From Verrucomicrobiota bacterium (GTDB taxonomy: Bacteria > Verrucomicrobiota > Verrucomicrobiia > Verrucomicrobiales > Verrucomicrobiaceae), in the NCBI GenBank assembly GCA_025360015.1, contig JANYCZ010000026.1, positions 1 to 38,777 on the forward strand: DNA of 38,777 nucleotides, in the 5' to 3' direction. Under the pieces are notes generated by a model, which saw nothing but the letters and a program-made list of their open reading frames with translations, was not told where the DNA came from and did not search any database. Both the position numbers and the translations under genes were made by a program. Within the stretch, counting starts at the first letter, position 1. Every line of letters starts with the position of its first letter. Positions 14,790 through 22,179 of this stretch are shown here, piece after piece.

Positions 14790-17339
14790 ATGCAGTCCAA
14801 GTCACGCACAGCGCCTGATATTCGCGACCACGAGACGCTTCGTCTCATTGGGCACGGGGCATTTGGCGAGGTGTGGCTGGCGCGCAGCGTCACCGGCGTG
14901 CTGCGTGCGGTGAAGGTGATCTGGCGGGAGGATTACGACCGGCCGGATTCTTTTGAGCGTGAGTTTGAAGCGATCAAGCGCTTTGAGCCGATCTCACGCC
15001 GGCATGAGGCGCTGGTGCCGATCCTCCAGGTGGGACGCAACGATCAGGACGGCTTCTATTATTATGTGATGGAGCTGGCGGACGACTTGGAAACCGGGCG
15101 CGACATCAAAGCCGAGACCTACAAGCCTCACACACTGGGCCTGGAGATGAAGCGGGACAAACGCGTGCCCGCCAACCAGTGCATCCGGCTCGGCGTGTCG
15201 ATCGCGGAGGGGCTGGACTACCTGCACCGCAATCAGTTGATTCATCGCGACGTCAAACCTTCGAACCTGATCTTCATCGACGGCATCTGCCGTCTGGCGG
15301 ACATCGGCCTGGTGGCCTTGCTGGGGCAGCGCAGCTTTGTGGGGACGGAGGGCTTTGTGGCTCCCGAAGGGCCGGGCACCGCAGCTTCGGATATTTTCTC
15401 CCTCGGCATGGTGCTCTATGAAGCCAGCACCGGGAAGGACCGCCTGGACTTTCCTGATCTGCCGTCCTGCTCTGAAACCGGGGCCAACATGGATGACTGG
15501 CGCAGGCTGCAGGATGTGGTGTGCACCGCCTGTGCGCCGAAGGCGAAGGGGCGCTTTGTCAGTGCGCGTGAGATGGCACTGGCCCTGCGTGGCGAGCCGC
15601 TGCCTTCCTCCCGGCGGCTGATGTGGTCGTGGATCGCCGTAGGTTCAGTGGCGCTCCTGCTGGCGGTGGGCTTTGGCATGTGGCTGGCGCAAAACCATCG
15701 CACGCGAACGCTGATGGCCATGAACAACACCGTGCCACGGCTGAAGATCGTGACGACACCGTCGGGTGCAGTCGTGTTTGCCGGAGAGGAAAAACTGGGA
15801 GTGACGCCGCTGGAGCTCAATCCTGCCGAAGGCGTGCCTGTGATCTATCAACTGCGCCTGCCGGGATACAAGCAGATCGAGATCGACCACATCGCGCTGG
15901 ATGAAAAGCCCGCCGTGTTTGAGCTGAAACTCGAGTCCTCCAAGCTGCCGCAGAAAGGCGAGCGCTGGGTGAACAGCCTGAACATGGTGTTCAAGCCGGG
16001 GCCAGGCGGGCACATCAGCGCGGAGCCGGTGGAGATGAAGTTTTTCAAACGTTTTCTGGAAGCCACCGGCAGATCCTTTGAAGGCAAGGTGGTGCGGTTT
16101 CAGCGTGGCAAGGACCAGGACTCGGCCTACCTCGTCGTGGTGCCGGACGGCGATGCAGAAGCCTTCCGCTACTGGCTGACGGATCGTGACCGCAGCGAGG
16201 CCTTTCTGAGCCAGGAGCATCGCTACGAGGTGGAGCCGTTCTACTTTGTGGAAAGCGGGCAGGCCGCCACCGATGACATGCCGGATGGCAGGGACGCGGA
16301 CAAAGTCGAACCGCCAGAGGATAAGAACTGGCGCGCCTTTCACCTGCGGGTGGAGCGGCAGACCTACGGCAGCGTGGTGGTGAACAGCCAGCCGGAAAAA
16401 GTGCGCGTGTTTCAGCACGATCAGTTTCTAGGCGAGACGCCGCTGGAGCTGCCCCGCGTGCGCACGGGCCCGGTGGAGTTTGAACTGCGTGAAGAAGGCT
16501 TTGCCGATGTGGTGCTGGAGGGCGAAGTGCGGGAAGGGGAGCAGGCGGAACTCTTTACCGACATGCAGACGCGCAAAGCGGTGACCTTTGGCCGCCAGTG
16601 GAAGTCCAACAGCCTCGGCATGAATCTGATGCCGCTGGGCGATGTGATGTTTTCTGCGTGGGAGACCCGCCACCGCGACTATTTGGAATTTTGCAAAGCC
16701 TCCCAGATGCGCCGCCCGCCACGGCTGGACCAAGCCAACAAGGGCGGGGGAACCATGCCGGTGGTGGGCGTGGACCGCAATGAGGCGCGCGCCTTCTGCG
16801 CCTGGCTGACGGAGCGCGAGCGCAATGCCGGGCTGATCGGCGCGAAGGATGCGTACCGTCTGCCCACCGATGAAGAATGGAGCCGCGCCGTCGGCCTGCC
16901 GCTGGAGCGCGGCTCGACACCGGAGGAGCGCAATGGCCGCATCCGTGGCATCTACCCTTGGGGCTTTGACTGGCCGCCGCCGGAAGACGTGGACAATCTG
17001 GCGGACATCAGCGGCGCCCGCAAAGCCAGCCTCGACACTGCGATCCCCGGCTACGACGACAAGTATCCCTTCCTCGCGCCCGTGTCGGCCCTGCGGCCGA
17101 ATGATCGCGGCATCACCGGGCTGGCGGGCAACGTCTCCGAATGGGTGGACACTGACTACGCGCCAGTCCCTCCCGTCAAACCGGGCGAGCCCGCGAAGCT
17201 CGTCCTCGGCACCACGCGCGGCGGCAACTGGCGCTCCGCCTCCCAGGACGAACTCCTTGCCTCCGCCCGCACGCCGGTGCCACCGGAGACACGGCGGAAC
17301 ACCATCGGCTTCCGCGTAGTGCTGGCGCATGGGAAATAG
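14790..17339 (+). CDS. Membrane Ser/Thr kinase fused to PEGA domains and an FGE/SUMF1-like domain
   Basis: This encodes 849 residues. The kinase domain is at about 15-265, with glycine loop GHGAFGEVW (21-29), catalytic Lys42 in RAVKVI, IHRDVKPSN (151-159), and DIG at 171-173 in place of the usual DFG; APEGPG follows. A single membrane helix lies at about 278-300. Two PEGA-like beta domains (about 317-380 and 540-600; GVTPLEL and GETPLELPRV) sit outside, and a formylglycine-generating-enzyme/EgtB-type fold (about 612-849; YRLPTDEEWSRA, GLAGNVSEWVD, RGGNWRS, GFRVVL) ends the chain. An adjacent beta-rich region (about 385-500) is unassigned. The predicted topology is cytoplasmic kinase and periplasmic sensor. 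Such fusions are common in Planctomycetes and Verrucomicrobia. The FGE-like part may be a ligand-binding fold rather than an oxidase, and the DIG change may affect metal coordination only mildly since the Asp is retained. Confidence 0.9.
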   Translation: MQSKSRTAPDIRDHETLRLIGHGAFGEVWLARSVTGVLRAVKVIWREDYDRPDSFEREFEAIKRFEPISRRHEALVPILQVGRNDQDGFYYYVMELADDLETGRDIKAETYKPHTLGLEMKRDKRVPANQCIRLGVSIAEGLDYLHRNQLIHRDVKPSNLIFIDGICRLADIGLVALLGQRSFVGTEGFVAPEGPGTAASDIFSLGMVLYEASTGKDRLDFPDLPSCSETGANMDDWRRLQDVVCTACAPKAKGRFVSAREMALALRGEPLPSSRRLMWSWIAVGSVALLLAVGFGMWLAQNHRTRTLMAMNNTVPRLKIVTTPSGAVVFAGEEKLGVTPLELNPAEGVPVIYQLRLPGYKQIEIDHIALDEKPAVFELKLESSKLPQKGERWVNSLNMVFKPGPGGHISAEPVEMKFFKRFLEATGRSFEGKVVRFQRGKDQDSAYLVVVPDGDAEAFRYWLTDRDRSEAFLSQEHRYEVEPFYFVESGQAATDDMPDGRDADKVEPPEDKNWRAFHLRVERQTYGSVVVNSQPEKVRVFQHDQFLGETPLELPRVRTGPVEFELREEGFADVVLEGEVREGEQAELFTDMQTRKAVTFGRQWKSNSLGMNLMPLGDVMFSAWETRHRDYLEFCKASQMRRPPRLDQANKGGGTMPVVGVDRNEARAFCAWLTERERNAGLIGAKDAYRLPTDEEWSRAVGLPLERGSTPEERNGRIRGIYPWGFDWPPPEDVDNLADISGARKASLDTAIPGYDDKYPFLAPVSALRPNDRGITGLAGNVSEWVDTDYAPVPPVKPGEPAKLVLGTTRGGNWRSASQDELLASARTPVPPETRRNTIGFRVVLAHGK

Positions 17340-17421
17340 GGGGGCGCTGTCCCTGAATGGCACGATTGAAGAAGACAAAGGAATGGAGAGCAAAGGAATG
17401 TCCTGAAATCAGCGATGTTTC

Positions 17422-17721
17422 TCAGCGGATTGATTTTCGAGACAAAACCGCGCCGTATCGTATCAGAGAACGTAGGCCTGAGATGCAGGTGGAGCACAAT
17501 GTGGTGAGGTTTGATTCCAACACTGCTCCTCCGGGCTGCGGCGGCGAAATGAAGCCAACAGAGAGCTTCATGTATAGATGCCGATACGGGCAGATGTCTG
17601 TTTCATCGGCACCACACATCTGACAGCGACGGCGTTGTTTTTCGATCACTGCTTGGACAAGTGCATAGTGTCTTTTGCATTGAACCGTTGTTAACGGGTG
17701 AGGGCAGTCGATGTTCTTCAT
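17422..17721 (-). CDS. Small HNH-like zinc protein, divergent from the XRE/HNH operon
   Basis: This encodes 99 residues starting MKNIDCPHP. The paired cysteine knuckles C33-x2-C36 (RRCQMCGADE) and C76-x2-C79 (LCSTC), with PQPGGAV and SNLTTLC between, match the scaffold of HNH endonucleases (C..C, GG, NL..LC..C). The usual central His-His pair is not clear; only His48 in CPYRHLY lies in the right zone, so catalysis may be lost or altered. The start at 17721 is divergent from the XRE gene at 17780, leaving a 58-base shared promoter with an inverted repeat. The surrounding DNA is poorer in GC than the flanks. Alternative frames here show no family features. It may be a nuclease partner, a zinc-finger regulator or an accessory to the island. 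I am moderately sure it is a real gene. Confidence 0.5.
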   Translation of the reverse strand: MKNIDCPHPLTTVQCKRHYALVQAVIEKQRRRCQMCGADETDICPYRHLYMKLSVGFISPPQPGGAVLESNLTTLCSTCISGLRSLIRYGAVLSRKSIR

Positions 17722-17730
17722 TCGAACGAA

Positions 17731-17747
17731 TGTTCTCCATAAGAACA
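17731..17747. promoter_or_regulatory. Candidate operator between divergent genes
   Basis: The perfect inverted repeat TGTTCT-CCATA-AGAACA lies in the 58-base gap between the starts of the small HNH-like gene (minus) and the XRE regulator (plus). Its size and position suit autoregulation by the XRE protein, as in controller proteins of restriction systems. No promoter hexamers were assigned with confidence. Confidence 0.45.
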
Positions 17748-17779
17748 CGGTTGGCAATCGGTCTTGCTATGAAGAGGGG

Positions 17780-18085
17780 ATGAAGAGCCCGAGAAGTGGA
17801 CAGGCATCGCCCAGAAATGTTATAGCAGGTCGGATGCGGCAGGCGCGCATGGCGTTTGAGCCTCCATTGACTCAAGATGATCTCTCAGGGCGGTTGGCGG
17901 CGCGGCAGGCTTTTCTGGACCGGGTTGCCATCACCAAAATCGAGAATGGCCAGCGTTGTGTCTTCGACTATGAACTGCCTGCTCTGTCAGAAACACTCAA
18001 GGTTGATGTGCGCTGGTTGCTAGGAATTCAGGATGTCGGCGGACCGGTGAAAAAGAAAAGGAAGGGAGTTCCCGGTGAACTTTGA
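17780..18085 (+). CDS. XRE/Cro-C1-type helix-turn-helix regulator (controller-like)
   Basis: This encodes about 101 residues. Residues about 12-80 form an XRE helix-turn-helix: RNVIAGRMRQARMAF, then LTQDDLSGRLA (helix 2), DRVAITKIENGQR (recognition region) and LSETLKVDVRWLLG. The C terminus is basic (KKKRKG). I place the start at 17780 (MKSPRSGQ), where a GAAGAGGGG tract precedes it; an upstream ATG at 17711 would run over the divergent gene. The last 11 bases overlap the GTG start of the HNH gene, as controller genes overlap their endonuclease in type II restriction systems. It probably represses or activates both its own operon and the divergent gene through the inverted repeat at 17731. 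Phage-like repressors are the alternative origin. Confidence 0.75.
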   Translation: MKSPRSGQASPRNVIAGRMRQARMAFEPPLTQDDLSGRLAARQAFLDRVAITKIENGQRCVFDYELPALSETLKVDVRWLLGIQDVGGPVKKKRKGVPGEL

Positions 18086-18737
18086 TTCCGCCCATGCACT
18101 AAAAGGAGCCACAGGTCGCGCCAAATCGGACGTAGCCAATAAGCTGGTCAGCATGTTCCTGCACGAGATTAGTCGCAAGACCTGTATGGCTGGAGAAGGC
18201 AATGTTTCGTCCCCGGCCTATGCCACATCAGTCGTGGCGGCGTTCGGACATCGTTGTTTGTATTGCAGCCAGAATTTGGAACATGACCGGGCCACAGTGG
18301 AGCATTTGGATGGAATGAACCGTTTTCGGGGCGGATTGCATATCCCAGGCAACGTCGCCGTTGCGTGTAAGCGCTGTAACAATGAAAAGCGGCGTGATGA
18401 CCAGAAGCACGTTCTGACTTTGGCCGCAGATGGTTGGGAATCCTTTCTTTCCCACGACGGTAGTCGTTGCGCGCCTGGATGTAAAACCTGCGCTTACTGG
18501 TCGCAGTTGTGGCCTGACGTCAACGCTCGGAATAAAGCCTTAAAGGAGGCTGTCATTCGCATCCGACAGTTTCGCCTGCCATTTACGCGATTCATTCAGT
18601 GGGCTGATAACGAGCGACCGGCAATCCAGAAACTCGCTGAATCCCTCTATCGATCCTGTCAGGACTTTGCGACCAGCCAGATGGAGGGGCTTACCTCTAA
18701 ATTGGATTTCGACTTTGCGAAACTTGCAGCGAAATAA
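18075..18737 (+). CDS. HNH endonuclease-like protein
   Basis: This encodes 220 residues. The start is GTG at 18075, preceded by GGGAG at a good distance and overlapping the XRE stop. The HNH core spans residues about 58-108: HRCLYC (C61, C64), VEHLDG (E76-H77), PGNVAVACKRCNNEKRRD (N93, C98, C101, N102). A second cysteine cluster C132-x3-C136-x2-C139 follows, then a helical C-terminal half of about 75 residues with no recognised domain. The active residues look intact, so nicking or cleavage of DNA is likely. Neighbours suggest a regulated nuclease module, but no methyltransferase is in the window. It could be an orphan restriction enzyme, a defence effector or a homing nuclease. The gene ends before a probable terminator at 18748. 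Confidence 0.75.
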   Translation: MNFDSAHALKGATGRAKSDVANKLVSMFLHEISRKTCMAGEGNVSSPAYATSVVAAFGHRCLYCSQNLEHDRATVEHLDGMNRFRGGLHIPGNVAVACKRCNNEKRRDDQKHVLTLAADGWESFLSHDGSRCAPGCKTCAYWSQLWPDVNARNKALKEAVIRIRQFRLPFTRFIQWADNERPAIQKLAESLYRSCQDFATSQMEGLTSKLDFDFAKLAAK

Positions 18738-18747
18738 TCACGTTGCC

Positions 18748-18783
18748 GCCTCGGCTCATCACATCTTTTAGCTGAGGCCTTTA
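18748..18783 (+). terminator. Probable terminator after the HNH gene
   Basis: GCCTCGGCT and AGCTGAGGC form a 9-bp stem with one G-U pair around a 13-base loop, followed by CTTTAT. It is placed 10 bases past the HNH stop. The U-tract is weak. Confidence 0.5.
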
Positions 18784-18885
18784 TCCTTCATCCCGTCCTC
18801 AGGGCAAAAAACATCCCTTTGTCTCGCTTCGCGCGCATTTTGCTCGTAGAACCCGCTTCGGCAGTCGTAATTTTAAATACCCATC

Positions 18886-20226
18886 ATGCAAACCGCGCTC
18901 GAAACTCCCGTTCCGGAGAAAAAGGTCGAACAGACCGAGGCTGGAAATTATTTCGTCTCCAACTACCCGCCCTTCTCCTTCTGGAAGCCTGACCAGGTGC
19001 CCGCTGTAGAGGCCATCCTGCAGCAGCCTGCTCCGGCCAACATCCCGCTGGGCGTGTATTTCCACATCCCGTTCTGCCGCAAGCGCTGCCACTTCTGCTA
19101 CTTCAAGGTCTATACCGACAAGAATGCGCAGGAGGTGAAGGCCTACATCGACGCCGGCATGCGCGAGATGGAGCGCTTCACCAGCCAGCCCTACCTGAAG
19201 GGCCGCAAGGCACACTTCGTGTACTTCGGCGGCGGCACCCCCAGCTACCTCTCCGTGCCGCAGCTCAAGAACCTGACTGACCGCATGAAGGCCATGACCC
19301 CTTGGGATGAGGCCGCAGAGGTTGCCTTTGAGGCCGAACCCGGCACGCTCAATGAGGTCAAGCTCACCGGCATCCGCGAGATCGGCGTCACGCGCCTGAG
19401 CCTCGGCGTGGAAAACTTTGACGATCACATCCTCGAAACCAACGGTCGCGCGCACCGCAGCGGCGAGATCGACAAGGCTTACCGCTTTGCCCGCACGCTC
19501 GGCTTTGAGCATATCAATATCGACCTCATCGCAGGCATGATGAACGAGACCTGGGACAACTGGAAGGACACGGTGCGCAAGGCCATCGCCCTGCAGCCGG
19601 ATGCCGTCACCATCTACCAGATGGAGGTGCCCTTCAACACCACCATGTACCAGCAGATGAAGGCTGAAGGCAAAGTCACCGCCCCCGTGGCCGACTGGCA
19701 GACCAAGCGCGACTGGGTCAGCTACGCCTTCGATGAGTTCCAAAAAGACGGCTACACCGTGACCAGCGCCTACACCGTGGTGAAGGACACCCAGCGCATC
19801 AAATTCGTCTATCGCGACTCCCTGTGGGAAGGTGCGGACCTGCTGAGCTGCGGCGTGGCCTCCTTCGGCCATCTCGGCGGCGTCCATTACCAGAACCAGT
19901 CCGACGTGGGCCCGTACATGCAGGCGGTCGATGCTGGCCAGTTGCCGATCTTCCGCGCGTATCAAACCACCGCCGAAGACCGCTTCGTGCGCGAGTTCAT
20001 CCTCAAGCTCAAGCTCGGCCGCAGCGACTTCGACTACTACGTCAAAAAGTTCGGTGAAGATCCGCGCAAGCATTTCGCTCCGCAGCTCGACTACCTGGCC
20101 AAGGAAGGCTTTGCCACGCTGGATGAGAAGGGCATCACGCTTACCCGTGACGGCCTGCTCCAGGTGGACCGCCTGCTGCATGATTTCTTCCTGCCCCAGC
20201 ATCGCCAATACGCCCGCTATACCTGA
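18886..20226 (+). CDS. HemN/HemW-family radical SAM enzyme
   Basis: This encodes 446 residues. The cluster motif is IPFCRKRCHFCYF (Cys64-x3-Cys68-x2-Cys71), followed by VYFGGGTPSYL (SAM-binding GGGTP) and FEAEPGTL, VTRLSLGVENF and INIDLIAGMMNETWDNW, all typical of coproporphyrinogen-oxidase-like radical SAM proteins. A C-terminal winged region (DFDYYVKKFGEDP..., DGLLQVDRLLHDFF) is the HemN_C type. The first 55 residues are an extension beyond usual HemW. It may act on porphyrins or haem, but this subfamily includes enzymes of other function, and the replacement of usual HemN N-terminal residues makes a coproporphyrinogen dehydrogenase role unsure. The next gene, a chorismate-lyase-like protein, starts 35 bases downstream and is probably co-transcribed. 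No terminator separates them. Confidence 0.85.
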   Translation: MQTALETPVPEKKVEQTEAGNYFVSNYPPFSFWKPDQVPAVEAILQQPAPANIPLGVYFHIPFCRKRCHFCYFKVYTDKNAQEVKAYIDAGMREMERFTSQPYLKGRKAHFVYFGGGTPSYLSVPQLKNLTDRMKAMTPWDEAAEVAFEAEPGTLNEVKLTGIREIGVTRLSLGVENFDDHILETNGRAHRSGEIDKAYRFARTLGFEHINIDLIAGMMNETWDNWKDTVRKAIALQPDAVTIYQMEVPFNTTMYQQMKAEGKVTAPVADWQTKRDWVSYAFDEFQKDGYTVTSAYTVVKDTQRIKFVYRDSLWEGADLLSCGVASFGHLGGVHYQNQSDVGPYMQAVDAGQLPIFRAYQTTAEDRFVREFILKLKLGRSDFDYYVKKFGEDPRKHFAPQLDYLAKEGFATLDEKGITLTRDGLLQVDRLLHDFFLPQHRQYARYT

Positions 20227-20260
20227 AGCCCACCGGCGCAACTCAACGACGACGACGGCG

Positions 20261-20812
20261 ATGAACGAAGCCCCCCGGCAGGACGAGGACATCCTCGCAC
20301 CTTTGATCTTCTTTTACGGCATCGGCAGCGTGCGCCCGCGCGTCACCTTTGTGCAGCCTCAGGACCTCGCCGAGCAGGAGCGCGGCCTGCTGGTGCATGA
20401 CCAGGACATGACCCCGCGCCTGCGCGAATTTCACGCCAGCGAGATCGATCTGGATGTCGCCGCCCGCGCCCGCATCGGCAACTACCTCGTGCGCGCCTCC
20501 GTGCTGCATCGCCGCTCAGACGGCATGCCCGTGGAGTTCGGAGCCATCGGCATCCATCTCGATATTTTGCCCGAAGAAGCGCAGAAACTCGTCCTCGAAG
20601 GCCTCGTGCCCTTTGGTGCCATCCTGGAGCAGTACCAAGTGCCCCACTCCAGCCACCCGCGCGGCTACTTCCGCGTCTCCGTGGACCAGCGCCTCGCGGA
20701 TTTGCTCGGTGCTACCAGCGGGCAAATCTTGTTTGGCCGCTGCAATGAGCTGCGGCATGGCAGCGGGCGAGTGCTTGCGGATGTGGTCGAGGTGCTGCCG
20801 AGGATGGGGTAG
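20261..20812 (+). CDS. Chorismate lyase-like (UbiC/DUF98 superfamily) protein
   Basis: This encodes 183 residues. A central pattern YLVRASVLHRRSDGMPVEFG followed by AIGIHLDILPEEAQKLVLEG and VPFGAILEQY resembles the chorismate-lyase/UTRA fold (LVR...L...P.E...I.I.L..LP...Q..IL.G..PLG.IL), and the C-terminal RVSVDQRLADLLGATSGQILFGRCNEL fits the second half. This would give 4-hydroxybenzoate and pyruvate from chorismate, but active-site residues could not be verified by eye. The gene lies 35 bases after the radical SAM gene. Hydroxybenzoate could feed quinone or pigment synthesis. The alternative is a ligand-binding protein of the same fold. The call is tentative. Confidence 0.5.
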   Translation: MNEAPRQDEDILAPLIFFYGIGSVRPRVTFVQPQDLAEQERGLLVHDQDMTPRLREFHASEIDLDVAARARIGNYLVRASVLHRRSDGMPVEFGAIGIHLDILPEEAQKLVLEGLVPFGAILEQYQVPHSSHPRGYFRVSVDQRLADLLGATSGQILFGRCNELRHGSGRVLADVVEVLPRMG

Positions 20813-20836
20813 GGTTTAGCGTTCACGCACGCGCCC

Positions 20837-20991
20837 AGCGCGAGGTAGGGAGGGCTGTCCTCAGCCCTCCGTCGTGAGGGAAAGGCATGTACAAATGATG
20901 ACTGGCGGCAGCGGAGCCGGGAGTGTCCTATCTGTGTTCACACGCCGCAATAGACCGCGGCGGCTTGGGGACAAGCCGCCCTACCTGCGCT
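20837..20991. repeat. R2 repeat, full copy with two opposed hairpins
   Basis: It is bounded by near-inverted ends AGCGCGAGGTAGGG and CCCTACCTGCGCT. The left hairpin pairs GGAGGGCTG (20849-20857) with CAGCCCTCC (20862-20870) over loop TCCT. The right hairpin pairs GGCGGCTTG (20959-20967) with CAAGCCGCC (20972-20980) over loop GGGA. The right one resembles the left one reversed, like a pair of REP units (BIME). Confidence 0.75.
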
Positions 20992-21000
20992 GAGCCTGCG

Positions 21001-21028
21001 CGCGCCCAGCGCGAGGTAGGGAGGGCTG
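21001..21028. repeat. R2 repeat, left-end fragment
   Basis: This is 28 bases identical to 20830-20857, ending inside the hairpin stem and stopping just before the stop codon of the membrane protein at 21031-21450. Confidence 0.7.
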
Positions 21029-21030
21029 CA

Positions 21031-21450
21031 TCACGAGAAATAACCCACCAAGGCAGCCATTGAACGCGCACCAAACCAAGCGCTGAGATACAAGACGCTG
21101 CTCAATAAAATCAGCGGTAAACCAAAGCCTCGCTTGGCGGCTCCCATCCACCCACGACTCCGAATAAAGTACCATGGCACGCCAATGAGCGCCATCGTGA
21201 CGATGAACCCCATCATGCCGCTCGGCATCACAAAGCGGCGCATGTGGGCATCGTTTTCGCACCATGTGAGAGTAGCGCCCATCTGGACTCCCAAGTGGAC
21301 GACAAAACTCAAGAAGAGTGCCCACTGACTGGAATACCAAAGAACATCGACAATGCCGCTGAGAAGGGCCCAGGCAATCAAGAGAATCAACGCGTCGTTC
21401 CGCTTCCTGCGGAAGGAGGAGATCTCAGTATCACAGTTCTCTGTCATCAA
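21031..21450 (-). CDS. Small multi-pass membrane protein, unknown function
   Basis: This encodes 139 residues with four hydrophobic segments (about 21-38, 42-62, 78-92 and 108-126): ALILLIAWALLSGIVDVLW, WALFLSFVVHLGVQM, MMGFIVTMALIGVPWYF and LPLILLSSVLYLSAWFG. The N terminus is hydrophilic (MMTENCDTEISSFRRKRND), and a second ATG lies three bases later. I recognise no family. A truncated R2 repeat touches its stop codon, and a 730-base non-coding stretch lies upstream. No partner gene is obvious. The consistent membrane pattern in one frame supports a real gene. Confidence 0.65.
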   Translation of the reverse strand: MMTENCDTEISSFRRKRNDALILLIAWALLSGIVDVLWYSSQWALFLSFVVHLGVQMGATLTWCENDAHMRRFVMPSGMMGFIVTMALIGVPWYFIRSRGWMGAAKRGFGLPLILLSSVLYLSAWFGARSMAALVGYFS

Positions 21451-22179
21451 TGTTGATGCGGCTCGGCAGCTTGATGTTTAAATTTTTCACTGCACCAAGA
21501 AATTCCTGTTTCAGCGCATGAGAATGAACCTAAGAGCATTCTAGGTTAAAACGCAACCTTCTCGGCAGTCAATTCTGCCATCGCGCTGCAAACAACGGTG
21601 GCCAGAGAACACTGTCGCCACACCCACCCTACGATAAGGTGTCCCCACCCGTCCGCCTCGTTTCCCGTTTCCACCTAGGGGGCTCAAAAATGGAAACGAA
21701 GGAAACGAGGGCGTGCCGCCCTCCTGCGGCTGAGATTGTTGCAAAAGGGGGTTGCGTTGTGAAGCTGGGCAGGTAGGTGATTATCACCCGCCGGGCCGGT
21801 CTTGGTGACAAGGCTGGCGAGGTGGGACGGGTGCCGTGTTTCGGGTGGTTTTGCGTGCAAGACGCAGGGCCGCCGGGATGCGGTGCCGTGCGGCTCCCAT
21901 GGCCTGCCAGATGATCTCCCGCCCGCTGGTTCTGAGGAACCTGCTGCCGGTGGGGATGACCGGGCGGGTCAGGGTGGGACCGCAGCCAGAAAAACACCTT
22001 TGCGCCTGCCGGGCGGTGTTCTCCGCCACCCTGCTTTCACGGATACCACATTCTAGCTCCTACTACCAGATCATGACATTCATCGTGCCTGTTGTTGTTT
22101 CCTCCACCGCCGCTGCGTCTGGCGGCCGCCCGCGCCACCGGGTGCAGGCCGGACCTGCCAGCCAGCCCATGCGCCACCC
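21451..22179. other. Gene-free stretch leading to the primase/ATPase pair
   Basis: No convincing coding region is seen; short open frames on both strands are arginine- and proline-rich and mutually contradictory. It contains the left GTTTCC-rich inverted repeat (21654-21702) and a small palindrome GGTGAT-T-ATCACC at 21776-21788. The long leader upstream of 22180 may hold the promoter or origin of the element. Confidence 0.45.
21654..21702 (+). repeat. Left GTTTCC-rich inverted repeat
   Basis: It begins CGCCTCGTTTCCCGTTTCCA and ends TGGAAACGAAGG, with further GGAAACGAGG after it. It matches the reverse complement of 24521-24571. The repeated CGTTTCC/GGAAACG units look iteron-like. Confidence 0.75.

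Noticed and set aside
17357..17623. An 88-residue plus-strand gene after the kinase
   Set aside because: It conflicts with the cysteine-patterned minus-strand gene and shows no domain of its own.
18799..20292. A 497-residue minus-strand frame opposite the radical SAM gene
   Set aside because: The plus-strand radical SAM motifs are unmistakable; the opposite frame has only Val/Leu/Ala-rich shadow sequence.
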